DNA of 64,000 bases from Cognatundibacterium rivi (GCF_018139565.1 NZ_JAGSPK010000003.1:186001-250000); one strand, 5' to 3'. Shown: positions 35,586 through 44,982, counted from the stretch's first letter. The notes: a model not told the origin generated them from the letters alone. Translations and numbers: made by a program.

Positions 35586-37442
35586 ATGAGTTTCTCTCCA
35601 TTTCGCTGGATAGGCCAGGGCTTCCGATATCTGTGGCGCGCGCTGGATTTCAGCCGCCGGGTTTTGTTGAATTTACTGCTGCTGGTATTTTTTATCGCGC
35701 TGCTGATTGGCATATTTTCAGGTGGGGTCAAAAAGCTGGAAGATAAGACCGCGCTGATTCTCGATTTCAAAGGCGCGCTGGTTGAACAACACTCCGGCAA
35801 TGCCCGTGAAGCTTTGCTCGCTGAAGCGCAGGGTAACGCTAAAAAGAGTACGCAATTGCGTGACATTCTGAGTGTGCTTGATAGCGCCGCCAAGGATGAC
35901 AAGATCCACAGCGCCGTCCTGCTGCTTGACGATATGGGTGGCGCTGGCTTGCCGATGTTGCGCGAAGTCGCAGCGGCGATCGATCGCTTCAAGGCGTCCG
36001 GCAAGACCGTCATTGCATGGGGCTCTAGTTTCGATCAGCGCCAGTATTTTCTGGCAGCACATGCGAATCAGGTTTATCTCCACCCTATGGGTTCCGTGAT
36101 GATGACCGGCTTTGGCCGCTATCGTAACTACTACCGCGATGCGCTCGATAAAGTCGGTGTGACAGTGAATCTGCTCAAGGTCGGCACCTACAAAAGCTTT
36201 GCTGAGCCTTACATTGCGAACGAGCCATCGCCAGCCGCGATGGAAGCCGATACTTTCCTCTACAACGCGATGTGGAAAACCTATACCGACAATGTAGAGA
36301 AAGCACGCAAACTGCCTGCCGGCAGCATCATGCAGGGCATCAATGAATTGCCGGAACAAATGAAAACCGCTGGCGACGACAGCGCAAAACTGGCATTGAA
36401 TCTGAAGCTTGTCGATGGTTTGAAAACCCGCGATGAATTGCGTGATCTGATGCTGAAAAACGGCGCCAGAGACGAACAAGGTAAAACCTTCCGTCAGATT
36501 GCCTTTGATGATTATCTCGCTCGCCAAAAACCACAGTTATTCGGCAACGCGGTTGGCGTTGTGGTGGCCTCCGGTGAAATCAGCGAAGGAAATGCGACGG
36601 CAGGATCTATCGGCGGCTTGTCAACATCAAAACTGATCCGCAAAGCGCGGGAAGACGACAGCATCAAAGCAATTGTTTTGCGTGTTGATTCGCCTGGCGG
36701 CAGTGCTTTCGGTTCCGAATTAATCCGTCGTGAACTGGAGCTGACACGCAAGGCTGGTAAGCCTGTCGTAGTTTCTATGGGGAACGTTGCTGCATCCGGC
36801 GGTTACTGGATTTCCATGGCAGCCGACGAAGTGATTGCTGATGAAGCGACGGTCACTGGTTCTATCGGCGTGTTCGCGATTTTGCCGACGGCAGAAAAAG
36901 CGATCGATAAACTCGGCGTGCATACCGGCGGTACTACTACCACCTGGCTCGGTGACGGCTTTAATCCTTTGCGTCCGCTGAATCCGAAGTTCGGTGAACT
37001 GGTACAGAGCAGTATCAATCATATTTACTCGGAATTTACCGGTAAAGCCGCAGCCGCCCGTAAAACGACACCAGAGAAAATCGATGCTGTCGCGCAGGGA
37101 CGTGTCTGGACTGGTGCGCAGGCAAAAGAACGCAATCTGGTCGATACCGTTGGCAGCTATTCCGACGCCTTAAAATCGGCAGCGAATCGTGCCAAACTCG
37201 GCAATAATTTCCGTGTCAGTTATGTAGAACCGGAAATGTCGAAAGTTGACCGCATTTTCGATCTGCTTGGTTCGCAAACAGCCAAAGTATTGCAACAGCA
37301 ATTCAAGGTTGCGCTGGTACCGACCGGCGTACCACCGGCAGCAGCGATGCAAATGGCATCCGAACTGAGCTGGCTCGCCGACATCAATAAAGACGGCAAA
37401 GGCTATACAGCACTGACGCATTGCCTGTGTACGAATCCTTAA
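35586..37442 (+). CDS. sppA: Signal peptide peptidase SppA, 67K type
   Basis: This 618-residue, membrane-anchored Ser/Lys protease has an N-terminal helix at about residues 25-46. Two homologous halves each carry an S49 domain. The general base Lys203 lies in VGTYKSFAEPY and the nucleophile Ser404 in MGNVAASGGYW, at nearly the same positions as E. coli SppA (about 618 residues, Lys209 and Ser409). It degrades signal peptides left in the membrane. The gene follows the nuclease gene closely and ends at a bidirectional terminator. Confidence 0.96.
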   Translation: MSFSPFRWIGQGFRYLWRALDFSRRVLLNLLLLVFFIALLIGIFSGGVKKLEDKTALILDFKGALVEQHSGNAREALLAEAQGNAKKSTQLRDILSVLDSAAKDDKIHSAVLLLDDMGGAGLPMLREVAAAIDRFKASGKTVIAWGSSFDQRQYFLAAHANQVYLHPMGSVMMTGFGRYRNYYRDALDKVGVTVNLLKVGTYKSFAEPYIANEPSPAAMEADTFLYNAMWKTYTDNVEKARKLPAGSIMQGINELPEQMKTAGDDSAKLALNLKLVDGLKTRDELRDLMLKNGARDEQGKTFRQIAFDDYLARQKPQLFGNAVGVVVASGEISEGNATAGSIGGLSTSKLIRKAREDDSIKAIVLRVDSPGGSAFGSELIRRELELTRKAGKPVVVSMGNVAASGGYWISMAADEVIADEATVTGSIGVFAILPTAEKAIDKLGVHTGGTTTTWLGDGFNPLRPLNPKFGELVQSSINHIYSEFTGKAAAARKTTPEKIDAVAQGRVWTGAQAKERNLVDTVGSYSDALKSAANRAKLGNNFRVSYVEPEMSKVDRIFDLLGSQTAKVLQQQFKVALVPTGVPPAAAMQMASELSWLADINKDGKGYTALTHCLCTNP

Positions 37443-37473
37443 TCTAAGGCTAACGCTAAGCGACAGAGCACGT

Positions 37474-37502
37474 AAAAAAGGGAGCGATGGCTCCCTTTTT
37501 TT
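37474..37502. terminator. Bidirectional terminator between sppA and fadD
   Basis: The stem GGGAGC/GCTCCC with loop GATG is flanked by A and T runs, so it works on both strands. Confidence 0.92.
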
Positions 37503-37523
37503 ATATCGTTTTACATCGCAATT

Positions 37524-39224
37524 TTATGCGGCAACCCGCTTCTTCGCCTCTTCATCGTAGAGCTCTTTTTTCGATAATTTACCGACCGGTGTTTTCGGTA
37601 ATTCCGGGCGAATTTCCATGGCCTGCGGCATCTCATGTTTGCCGAGTTTGTCTTTCAAAAACTCTTTTAACACCTCAAAACTAAACGGCGTCTGCCCCGC
37701 TTTGAGTTTGATAAACGCTTTCGCCGCCTGACCACGATATTCATCAGGAATACCGATCACACTGACTTCGGCCACTGCCGGATGCTGGTAAATCGCTTCC
37801 TCGATATTGCGCGGATAGACATTGTAGCCACCCGATAAAATCATATCCTTGGTGCGGTCCACGATGTAGATAAAGCCATCTTCATCCATATAGCCAACAT
37901 CGCCGGTACGGAAATAGCCATCGGCGGTAAACGCATCGCGGGTTGCGTCAGGCTTATTCCAGTAACCTTTCATGACGTTCGCTCCGGCAACGCAGATTTC
38001 ACCGCGTTCACCTCTCGCCACAAACGTGCGCGGGTCATCGATGCTGGCAAATTTAAAGCGTATGCCCGGTGTCGGCAAACCGCAGGAACCCAGCTTACGT
38101 AAACCGGACACCGGCGTGAAAGTGCCAGTCGGTGAGGTCTCAGTCATGCCCCAGCCTTCCAGCAAAGTGCAGCCGGTAATGCTCTGGAACTGCTGCAATA
38201 CTTCCACCGGTAAAGGTGCGCCGCCGGAATTGCAGAACTTGAGCGAACGCAGATCGAACTCTTTGATCTGCGGGTAATGAATGATGGCGGTGTACATCGT
38301 TGGTACACCAGGAAACACCGTAATCTTTTTCGCAGCGAGATCCTTGACCACGGCTTCCACATCGAAGCGGGTATGCAGCACAATTTCTGCGCCAAGACGG
38401 ATACCGAACAGCATATCGACTGTTAGCGCATAAATATGAAACAGCGGCAACACCGCCAGCAAACGCTCTTTGCCCTCTTCTAACAAGCGCGGCTCAGTAT
38501 GCGTGGTTTCAACAATCTGGCTGCAGGCCGCAGTCAGATTCGCATGCGTCAGCATCGCGCCTTTGGCCAGCCCAGTGGTGCCGCCGGTGTACTGTAAAAC
38601 CGCAATCGTCTCGGTAGGATCAGTCGCCGCCACCGGTGTGTAATGACCATCATTCGCCAACACATCAGCGAACAGCACATGTTGCGCATCCTGCGGAATC
38701 GCGCATAACTGTCCGGCCTTCTCAAGGTTAGCGCGCACCGCATCGGGATACGGAGTCATTTCAGCGATATTGCCGATGATGAGTTTTTGTAGGCGCGTAT
38801 GTGTCAGCATTTTCGCCATCTGCGGATACAGCATGCTCATATCCAGCGTGACCAGCATATCGGTATGGCTGTCCTCAATTTTATGTTCCAGCACTTTTTC
38901 AGCGTCGAGCGGCGAGTAATTCACAACCGTGCCACCAGCCTGCAAAATCGCAAAAAAACTGATCACATAATGCGGCGTGTTCGGCAAAAATAAGCCTACA
39001 TGTACGCCGGGTCTGACGCCCAGTTGCTGAAATCCTTTGGTGGCCTGATCGACCAGTGCCTGCAATTCACGGTAGCTGGTTTTCTTGCCCATGAATTCCA
39101 GTGCCGGTAAATCCGGCCAGCGTGCAACCGCATCATGCAGCAGTTGCGGGACGCTGCTCAGTGTTAATGCGGCATCCCAGTGTACGCCCGCAGGGTAAGA
39201 ATTGATCCAAGGTGTGTCGCTCAT
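37524..39224 (-). CDS. fadD: Long-chain fatty acid-CoA ligase
   Basis: This 566-residue ANL-superfamily ligase has the P-loop motif YTGGTTGLAKGAM, the A5 motif EGWGMTETSPTG, A7 YFRTGDVGYMDEDGF, A8 DRTKDMILSGGYNVYP and A10 PKTPVGKLSKKEL. Its length and motifs match FadD, which activates fatty acids to acyl-CoA through acyl-adenylates. It is monocistronic and convergent with sppA. A palindromic repeat element lies 66 bp upstream of its start. Downstream fatty-acid genes are on the same strand but in a separate unit. Confidence 0.9.
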   Translation of the reverse strand: MSDTPWINSYPAGVHWDAALTLSSVPQLLHDAVARWPDLPALEFMGKKTSYRELQALVDQATKGFQQLGVRPGVHVGLFLPNTPHYVISFFAILQAGGTVVNYSPLDAEKVLEHKIEDSHTDMLVTLDMSMLYPQMAKMLTHTRLQKLIIGNIAEMTPYPDAVRANLEKAGQLCAIPQDAQHVLFADVLANDGHYTPVAATDPTETIAVLQYTGGTTGLAKGAMLTHANLTAACSQIVETTHTEPRLLEEGKERLLAVLPLFHIYALTVDMLFGIRLGAEIVLHTRFDVEAVVKDLAAKKITVFPGVPTMYTAIIHYPQIKEFDLRSLKFCNSGGAPLPVEVLQQFQSITGCTLLEGWGMTETSPTGTFTPVSGLRKLGSCGLPTPGIRFKFASIDDPRTFVARGERGEICVAGANVMKGYWNKPDATRDAFTADGYFRTGDVGYMDEDGFIYIVDRTKDMILSGGYNVYPRNIEEAIYQHPAVAEVSVIGIPDEYRGQAAKAFIKLKAGQTPFSFEVLKEFLKDKLGKHEMPQAMEIRPELPKTPVGKLSKKELYDEEAKKRVAA

Positions 39225-39289
39225 TTTTGTCTCCTGAATAATGGTTTTTTTGGAAAATTAAGCACAACAGATCGTCGGAAGCATGAAAA

Positions 39290-39361
39290 ATACTCCCGGG
39301 GAGTATTTTTTAAACCCCTTTATTTATGCTGAGAATAAGCTGTTTTTTTAATATACTCCCC
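39290..39361 (+). repeat. Intergenic repeat element, copy B (ATACTCCC/GGGAGTAT)
   Basis: It begins with a 12-bp perfect inverted repeat, AAAAATACTCCC-G-GGGAGTATTTTT (39286-39310), continues with TAAACCCC and TATGCTGAGAATAA, and ends with ATACTCCCC. It is homologous to the minus strand of 22003-22081; relative to that copy the inner CCCC is GGGG and the right arm is inverted. The rest of the 325-bp gap from 39225 shows no gene. Confidence 0.75.
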
Positions 39362-39549
39362 TCAATTTCATACCTATGCAGATTGAATAGCACTTAATGC
39401 CAGATTTTTGCAAGCGAACTTTTGAACGACAAAAGACCGGATAACCGGTCAGTCCCGCTGTCGCAAAAGTCGGGCAAATACGAAAACCAAAGCGTGAAAA
39501 TTTTCCGCCGCTGCTGCGATGAAAGCCTTGCAGCGCGGGCGGAATATCA

Positions 39550-40776
39550 TCACTTCGCTGGCATATATTTTTTCAATTCCATTTTGCCGATCTGGTTACG
39601 ATGCACTTCATCCGGACCATCAGCAAGGCGCAAGGTACGGGCCTGCGCATACGCATACGCGACACCGAAATCATCCGAGACACCACCACCGCCATGCGCC
39701 TGTATCGCCCAGTCGATCACCTGACAAGCCATGTTTGGTGCTGCCACTTTAATCATCGCGATTTCTTTCGCGGCCGCTTTATTGCCAACGGTATCCATCA
39801 TCTGTGCGGCATTCAGAACGAGGAAACGTGCCTGATCAATCAGGATGCGGGCATTCGCAATCCGTTCCAGCGTGACGCCCTGCTCTGCCACCCGCTTACC
39901 GAAAGCAACCCGGCTCAGCGAACGTTTGCACATATCTTCCAGCGCGCGTTCTGCGAGACCGATCAGACGCATACAGTGATGTATGCGGCCTGGGCCAAGA
40001 CGCCCTTGCGCAATTTCAAAACCACGGCCTTCTCCAAGCAACATATTCGATGCGGGTACGCGCACATTTTCAAACAACACTTCACCATGTCCATGCGGTG
40101 CATCGTCATAACCAAACACCGGCAAAGCGCGCAAAATCGTCACGCCTGGCGTATCACGCGGCACGATGATCATCGATTGCTGCTTATGGCGATTTTCATT
40201 TTGCGGATCGCTTTTGCCCATGAAAATAAACACTTTGCAACGCGGATCATTCGCGCCGGACGACCACCATTTGCGGCCGTTGATCACATACTCGTCACCA
40301 TCACGCACGATGGAAGATTCAATGTTCGTTGCATCAGACGACGCAACAGCTGGCTCAGTCATCGCAAAGCAAGAACGGATTTCACCGTTTAATAACGGCG
40401 TCAGCCATTGCTGCTGTTGCGCGGGCGTGCCGTAACGCGCCAGCACTTCCATATTGCCAGTGTCCGGCGCTGAGCAATTGAATACTTCGGCCGACCATAA
40501 GGAGCGCCCCATGATTTCACACAATGGTGCGTATTCCAGATTCGTCAAACCCGCGCCCTGATCAGATTCCGGCAGAAACAGATTCCACAAGCCAGCAGCG
40601 CGGGCTTTGGCTTTGAGCTGTTCGACAATTTTCGTCGGTATCCACACATCGCCCGCCTGACGATTCGCGGCAATTTCACCAAAAAATACTTTTTCATTCG
40701 GATAGATGTGCTCGTCCATAAATGCGATCAGACGGGCTTGCAACTCTTTGACTTTAGGGCTGTACTGAAAATCCAT
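39550..40776 (-). CDS. Acyl-CoA dehydrogenase (ACAD10/11-like)
   Basis: This 408-residue flavoprotein has FAD- and substrate-binding signatures [17 protein letters not shown] and [16 protein letters not shown]. Later motifs are [18 protein letters not shown] and [29 protein letters not shown]. It oxidises an acyl-CoA to the enoyl-CoA and passes electrons to ETF. The ACAD10/11-like impression comes from the length and the [16 protein letters not shown] segment. It follows the SDR gene by 76 bp and is the last gene of the operon divergent from a LysR regulator. Confidence 0.9.
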   Translation of the reverse strand: MDFQYSPKVKELQARLIAFMDEHIYPNEKVFFGEIAANRQAGDVWIPTKIVEQLKAKARAAGLWNLFLPESDQGAGLTNLEYAPLCEIMGRSLWSAEVFNCSAPDTGNMEVLARYGTPAQQQQWLTPLLNGEIRSCFAMTEPAVASSDATNIESSIVRDGDEYVINGRKWWSSGANDPRCKVFIFMGKSDPQNENRHKQQSMIIVPRDTPGVTILRALPVFGYDDAPHGHGEVLFENVRVPASNMLLGEGRGFEIAQGRLGPGRIHHCMRLIGLAERALEDMCKRSLSRVAFGKRVAEQGVTLERIANARILIDQARFLVLNAAQMMDTVGNKAAAKEIAMIKVAAPNMACQVIDWAIQAHGGGGVSDDFGVAYAYAQARTLRLADGPDEVHRNQIGKMELKKYMPAK

Positions 40777-40852
40777 GATAATCCTCTGATAAAAAGAAAA
40801 ACGTGGTGCGCGCTAAGCACCCCAGATCAACTGATGACTGCAGCTGATGACT

Positions 40853-41617
40853 TCAGCTGACTAAGTAACCGCCATCGACATTGATGCAGGCACCTGTCGT
40901 GTAACTTGAAGCATTCGATGCGAGATACAACACGGTTCCCGCCATCTCATCCGGCTCGGCAATGCGTTTCATCGGAATCCGGGTCAGCGCTTTTTCCAAG
41001 ATCGCCGGATTGTGGAATAAAGCTGATGCGAATTTGGTGTCGGTCGCACCGGGCAACAAGGCATTCACGCGCACGCCCATTGGCGCACATTCCTGCGCAA
41101 AGGATTTGGTCATCGCAATCACCGCTGCTTTGGTGATCGAATAAATGCCCTGCATCGCACCCGGGATAACGCCGTTGACGGACGCCACGTTGATAATGCT
41201 ACCGCCGCCATTTTTTGCCATCAGCTTCGCGCCGGCACTGCACATAAAGAAGTAACCGCGGATATTCACATCCACTGTTTTTTGAAACGCGCCAACATCG
41301 GTTTCTGTGATGTGGCCGAAATGCGGGTTGGTCGCCGCGTTATTCACCAGAATATCGAGCCGGCCATGCACCGCCGTGATATCGGCAAACAAGGCATCAA
41401 TCTGCGCCATTTCACCAATATGACAAGCGCGCGCTTCGGCTTTGCCACCCGCTGCGATAATCGCCGCCACCACCGCTTCGCAGGCTTCCGCTTTGCGACT
41501 GGACACAATCACATGTGCGCCGCGCGCAGCCAGCGTTTTTGCAATCGACTCACCAATCCCCCGGCTGGCACCGGTGACCAACGCGACTTTTCCGCTCAGA
41601 TCAAACATATCTGTCAT
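40853..41617 (-). CDS. SDR-family NAD(P)-dependent oxidoreductase
   Basis: This 254-residue classical short-chain dehydrogenase has the cofactor motif TGASRGIGE, NNAATNP, a catalytic Ser in NVASVNG, the Tyr-x-x-x-Lys dyad in YSITKAAV and the closing CINVDGGYLVS. It probably oxidises or reduces a hydroxyacyl or ketoacyl intermediate, given the flanking acyl-CoA dehydrogenase. The start lies 9 bp after the histidine-phosphatase stop, so they form an operon. The exact substrate is unknown. Confidence 0.92.
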   Translation of the reverse strand: MTDMFDLSGKVALVTGASRGIGESIAKTLAARGAHVIVSSRKAEACEAVVAAIIAAGGKAEARACHIGEMAQIDALFADITAVHGRLDILVNNAATNPHFGHITETDVGAFQKTVDVNIRGYFFMCSAGAKLMAKNGGGSIINVASVNGVIPGAMQGIYSITKAAVIAMTKSFAQECAPMGVRVNALLPGATDTKFASALFHNPAILEKALTRIPMKRIAEPDEMAGTVLYLASNASSYTTGACINVDGGYLVS

Positions 41618-41626
41618 TCTTTACTC

Positions 41627-42361
41627 CTAAACGTAGGTAATGCTTTTCGGGTTATTCAATACTTCGAGATGAGAAAAATTATTCAGATACGCGAGTGCCA
41701 GACGCACCGGGCGCTCTGGCGTGGCGGTCTGTACATGCAGCCGGGTTACGGCGCTGTTGACCAGCGACCAGTTGAGTTCGGCAAAACGGGGATCGGGGAA
41801 GCCCAGCACATGCTGACAAATCGCAGAAATCGTGCCGCCGGAAGTGAAAATCGCGATGTTTTTAGCGCCGTCATCGAGTGCCAGTTGCCGCTGCAATGCC
41901 GCCACACAGCGTGTTTGAAACGCGCGCCAGGTTTCGCTGTAATCGGCATCGTGCTGCCCCGAGACCCAGCGCGCGACGGCTTGCGAAAAAATATCCTGAA
42001 ATGCCTGTTTGCCATTCGGCGTGTGCATCAGAAAATGCTTAACTGCGGCCGGATCATCAAACTCAGGCACATGACGCGCCAGCACTTCGTGGTGGTTATA
42101 CTCATTGAAATCGGCATCAGTATGCCATGCGGAGGTGTCGGTCTGGCTCGCCTCTTGCGATTGCAACGTCGCCATACAGGCGAGTGCCGTTTGCTGGTGA
42201 CGGTGCATATCGCCGGTAACAACGCGACCAATATTCAGCTCACGTTGCGCCCACCAACGCCCCAGATGCTGCGCCTGTTGCTGCCCCAGATCAGAAAGCT
42301 GATCGTAATTCTGACTGCCGAATGATGCCTGCCCGTGACGTACCAGGTAAATCTGTGCCAT
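41627..42361 (-). CDS. Histidine phosphatase family protein (PGM-like)
   Basis: The ATG at 42361 is used because GAGGA lies just upstream. The 244-residue protein has the catalytic motif YLVRHGQASFG (phospho-His) and later FTSGGTISAICQHVLG with the second catalytic segment. This broad family acts on phosphate esters from sugars to acyl phosphates. It is first in an operon with the SDR and acyl-CoA dehydrogenase, so it may act on a phosphorylated intermediate of an acyl-CoA pathway. That role is inferred. Confidence 0.9.
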   Translation of the reverse strand: MAQIYLVRHGQASFGSQNYDQLSDLGQQQAQHLGRWWAQRELNIGRVVTGDMHRHQQTALACMATLQSQEASQTDTSAWHTDADFNEYNHHEVLARHVPEFDDPAAVKHFLMHTPNGKQAFQDIFSQAVARWVSGQHDADYSETWRAFQTRCVAALQRQLALDDGAKNIAIFTSGGTISAICQHVLGFPDPRFAELNWSLVNSAVTRLHVQTATPERPVRLALAYLNNFSHLEVLNNPKSITYV

Positions 42362-42414
42362 TGTTTCCTCGTTCTGCAACTCACTGAAGACTGAGTGTAA
42401 GACGACGGATATAA

Positions 42415-42440
42415 TTGATCAAATGAATAGTTATTATCAA
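42415..42440. promoter_or_regulatory. Candidate LysR-binding inverted repeat
   Basis: TTGAT (42415-42419) and ATCAA (42436-42440) are inverted around AT-rich sequence in the 93-bp divergent promoter. Such a site would fit LysR autoregulation and control of the operon at 42361. Confidence 0.4.
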
Positions 42441-42454
42441 ACACTATTAATATC

Positions 42455-43360
42455 ATGCATATATCCAGAGTTGACTTGAATCTGTTCACCGTCTTTGAAG
42501 CCATTTACAGCGAAGGCAGCGTGACCCGCGCCGCCCAGCAACTACATCTGACACAGCCCGCGATCAGCCACGCGCTGAATCGCCTGCGGCAGATGTTTGA
42601 TGACCCGCTATTTGTGCGGCAAGGGCAGACCATGGTATCGACGCCGCTGGCGCGCAGCATCATTGAACCAGTGCGGCAAGCATTGCGCGGTTTAGAACTG
42701 ACGCTGACCGACAATGGAAATTTCGACCCGGCACAAGCAGTAAAGCTGTTTAATCTGGCATTGCGCGATGTGCTTGAATCGACGGTGTTGCCGCCATTAC
42801 TGGAACGGATTACGCAGCAGGCACCGGAAATCAATCTGGCAGCCATTCAGGTTGAACGGCGTGAGCTGGTGAGTGAGCTGGCAGCGGGCACATTAGATCT
42901 GGCAATCGATATGCTGCTGCCGTTACCGAATGAAATCCGGCGCCAGCAAATTTCACGCGATACCACCGTCGTGCTGGCGCGCCGTGATCATCCGCTGGTA
43001 AAGGGAAAACTTGATCTGGACATGTATTTGCAGGCTGAACATATCTTGGCCAGCTCGCGTCGCAAAGGCATGGGACTGGAAGATTTCGAGCTCAGCCGCC
43101 TCGGTTTGCAGAGAAGAATACGGCTGCGCTGTCAGCATTATTTTGCGGCTTGCCGCGTCGTCAGTCAGACCGATTTATTGCTGACGATGCCGGAAGGCTA
43201 CGCACGCATTGCGAATCAGCAATTTGGCAATCAGATTCTGCCATTGCCTGTCAGCATGCCATCGTGGGATGTCTATCTGTACTGGCATCAGAATGTGGAA
43301 CATGATCCCGCCAACCGCTGGTTACGCGAGCAGGTGATTCAGTCAGTATCGGGGAAATGA
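42455..43360 (+). CDS. LysR-family transcriptional regulator
   Basis: This 301-residue protein has an N-terminal helix-turn-helix (residues 4-62; SVTRAAQQLHLTQPAISHALNRLR) and a LysR substrate-binding domain (about 92-295). It is divergent from the histidine-phosphatase/SDR/acyl-CoA dehydrogenase operon, the usual layout for a LysR activator and its target. The inducer is probably a metabolite of that pathway. A hairpin at 43420-43454 lies between it and the next convergent gene. Confidence 0.94.
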   Translation: MHISRVDLNLFTVFEAIYSEGSVTRAAQQLHLTQPAISHALNRLRQMFDDPLFVRQGQTMVSTPLARSIIEPVRQALRGLELTLTDNGNFDPAQAVKLFNLALRDVLESTVLPPLLERITQQAPEINLAAIQVERRELVSELAAGTLDLAIDMLLPLPNEIRRQQISRDTTVVLARRDHPLVKGKLDLDMYLQAEHILASSRRKGMGLEDFELSRLGLQRRIRLRCQHYFAACRVVSQTDLLLTMPEGYARIANQQFGNQILPLPVSMPSWDVYLYWHQNVEHDPANRWLREQVIQSVSGK

Positions 43361-43419
43361 GATATGTTTTTGCACTTTGTGTACAGATCTCGATAATCAG
43401 GCAAAACATAAAGACAATT

Positions 43420-43454
43420 GCCGACACACCGGAAACGAAAAACGGTGAGTCGGC
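43420..43454. other. Hairpin between convergent genes
   Basis: GCCGACACACCG pairs with CGGTGAGTCGGC around an 11-nt loop with one A-A mismatch. No T-run follows, so it is at best a weak terminator or a stability element. Confidence 0.45.
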
Positions 43455-43508
43455 AACAGCGACGGCTAGATTATTTAGCAGAAAAATGACAATTTCAAGA
43501 TACTGAGA

Positions 43509-44207
43509 TTAAAATCCAGAGGCACTTTTAAACACAGTTCCCCCTTGTGCAGTGACAACGGAATTTGTCGTGTCAAAGTAAATCAGTATGCCTCTGATGC
43601 CATTGTCATACGACATCCAGCTGTTGAGCGTGTAAGTCGCGCCCCGCTTGGTTGAGCCCGGCAAGTAAGTGCAACCTAAAGTCTGGTTAACTTGCGCCAT
43701 CGTCATGCCGACGGTAATACGATTGTATTTGTCGAGATTGATGTTCGCTGATGTACAGGTCGCTGAAACCGTACCCGGTTGCTGTGGCGTAAAACCAAAG
43801 CGCACTAATGGCATAACCGTCCCATTCGGCAATTGCAATGTAGCAGTTGTCGTACTGGTAAAGTTAATCACCACTGAGCCTACCGCATCGTTGGTCACTA
43901 TCGCGCTTTTGTACTGCCCATTTAAAGTCTGACCGCCGCCGTAAGAAATCCACTTCCCCTGATATAAAGTATCCGATGTCATCGGCGCTGGACCGGAAAC
44001 GTACCAGACTGGCGTGCCGGCATTGTCATACATAAATCCAGCCATAAACATGGAGCCGTTTTGCACTTCAATCGCAAAACCACGGCCACTTTCAGCAGGA
44101 TTCCACCACCAGCCATTTTCCGGCGGAGTAGCGCCAGCTAAACCCGCGCTCAGGAGCAGTGGCGCGATCATTGCGACTTTCAGCATTTTCATTACACGAC
44201 TCAGCAT
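43509..44207 (-). CDS. Secreted protein with GWWWNPAESGRG motif
   Basis: This protein has a signal peptide (cut near GLAGA-TPP) and about 232 residues from the ATG at 44207. The mature N-terminus GWWWNPAESGRGFAIEVQNG is a repeat-like motif I have seen in many secreted betaproteobacterial proteins without assigned function. The middle is beta-rich (MYDNAGTPVWYVSGPAP, YQGKWISYGGGQ). The C-terminal 75 residues (YNRITVGMTMAQVNQTLGC onward) resemble the SmpA/OmlA or BLIP-like fold. Upstream ATGs exist, but the signal fits this start. No function is proposed. Confidence 0.75.
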   Translation of the reverse strand: MLSRVMKMLKVAMIAPLLLSAGLAGATPPENGWWWNPAESGRGFAIEVQNGSMFMAGFMYDNAGTPVWYVSGPAPMTSDTLYQGKWISYGGGQTLNGQYKSAIVTNDAVGSVVINFTSTTTATLQLPNGTVMPLVRFGFTPQQPGTVSATCTSANINLDKYNRITVGMTMAQVNQTLGCTYLPGSTKRGATYTLNSWMSYDNGIRGILIYFDTTNSVVTAQGGTVFKSASGF

Positions 44208-44371
44208 ATAGTTACTTTCATTAAATGACTTGATCAAATCCTTGCAGGGCTGATGCAATACGGAAATACCAATTGCCAAGACTCACCTGAAAGAAGCCAC
44301 TACATTTTATCTAGTTATATTTTTATACATAATTAATACTTTGTAACTAATAATTACAAGGAAACAATGTT

Positions 44372-44467
44372 ATGACGCAGACAGAGAGTGAAAGCTTGGC
44401 GAAAGCAGTATCGTCCGGTAACAAAATTCTGAATGCCATCAAAATACAAAGCGACACAGTTCAATGA
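44372..44467 (+). CDS. Candidate 31-aa small ORF (unverified)
   Basis: A frame of 31 codons begins MTQTESESLAKAVSSGNK. AAGGA lies 9 nt upstream, and an AT-rich promoter-like stretch precedes it. The peptide is polar and without a membrane segment. Homologues are unknown to me. It lies in the 436-bp gap between the secreted protein and the DUF3579 gene; the rest of that gap shows nothing. Confidence 0.2.
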   Translation: MTQTESESLAKAVSSGNKILNAIKIQSDTVQ

Positions 44468-44643
44468 CTGAGCTGAGAGAAACGAGAAAATGAGAATCAG
44501 GAAGGAATGAAGAGTAAGGACGCAAGGAAAACTTTGCGCCTTAAAAGAGTCACAACAAGCGCCGGGCTCACCTTACCAATGATAGTGAAAAAAAACAAAA
44601 GACGACGCGGTGGCGTCAGAGATCAATGTGCGGCGCCGATAAT

Positions 44644-44982
44644 TTACTTGTTGGCTGGTGGCTCATCAGGTAACAAACAGGCATCGATGATTTGCAAATC
44701 ATTGTCTTTCGCAAAATTCACCACGAAATGATAGGCCAACGGCTCAATATCACGAATCGCTTCGTTCACCACAACAGAACGCACACCATTTAAAAGAATC
44801 GGGCGGACATAAGGTGAGTATTGCAGATGCGAGTGCCGTCCACCGTCCGGGCTGAAACAGGACATGGCGCCGCAAAGACGCTCCGCCCAATCGCTGGGGC
44901 GAAACTGTTTTCCATCGCTGGTGATGCCCTGGATGAAAAACTCGCGTACTGGCTTAAGATGAGTTTTTTTTGAATCGGCCAT
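44644..44982 (-). CDS. DUF3579 family protein
   Basis: This 112-residue protein matches the DUF3579 family through VREFFIQGITSDGKQFRPSDWAERLCG, YSPYVRPILLNGVRSVVV and EPLAYHFVVNFAKDNDLQI. The family is nearly limited to betaproteobacteria and is often adjacent to core genes, but its function is unknown. No signal peptide or membrane segment is seen, so it is probably cytoplasmic. It is monocistronic here. A frame on the opposite strand across its 3' end (44507-44731) is judged spurious. Confidence 0.92.
   Translation of the reverse strand: MADSKKTHLKPVREFFIQGITSDGKQFRPSDWAERLCGAMSCFSPDGGRHSHLQYSPYVRPILLNGVRSVVVNEAIRDIEPLAYHFVVNFAKDNDLQIIDACLLPDEPPANK

Noticed and set aside
44507-44731. 74-codon frame antisense to the DUF3579 gene
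   Set aside because: It covers the 3' end of a well-supported conserved gene on the other strand and shows no family similarity.
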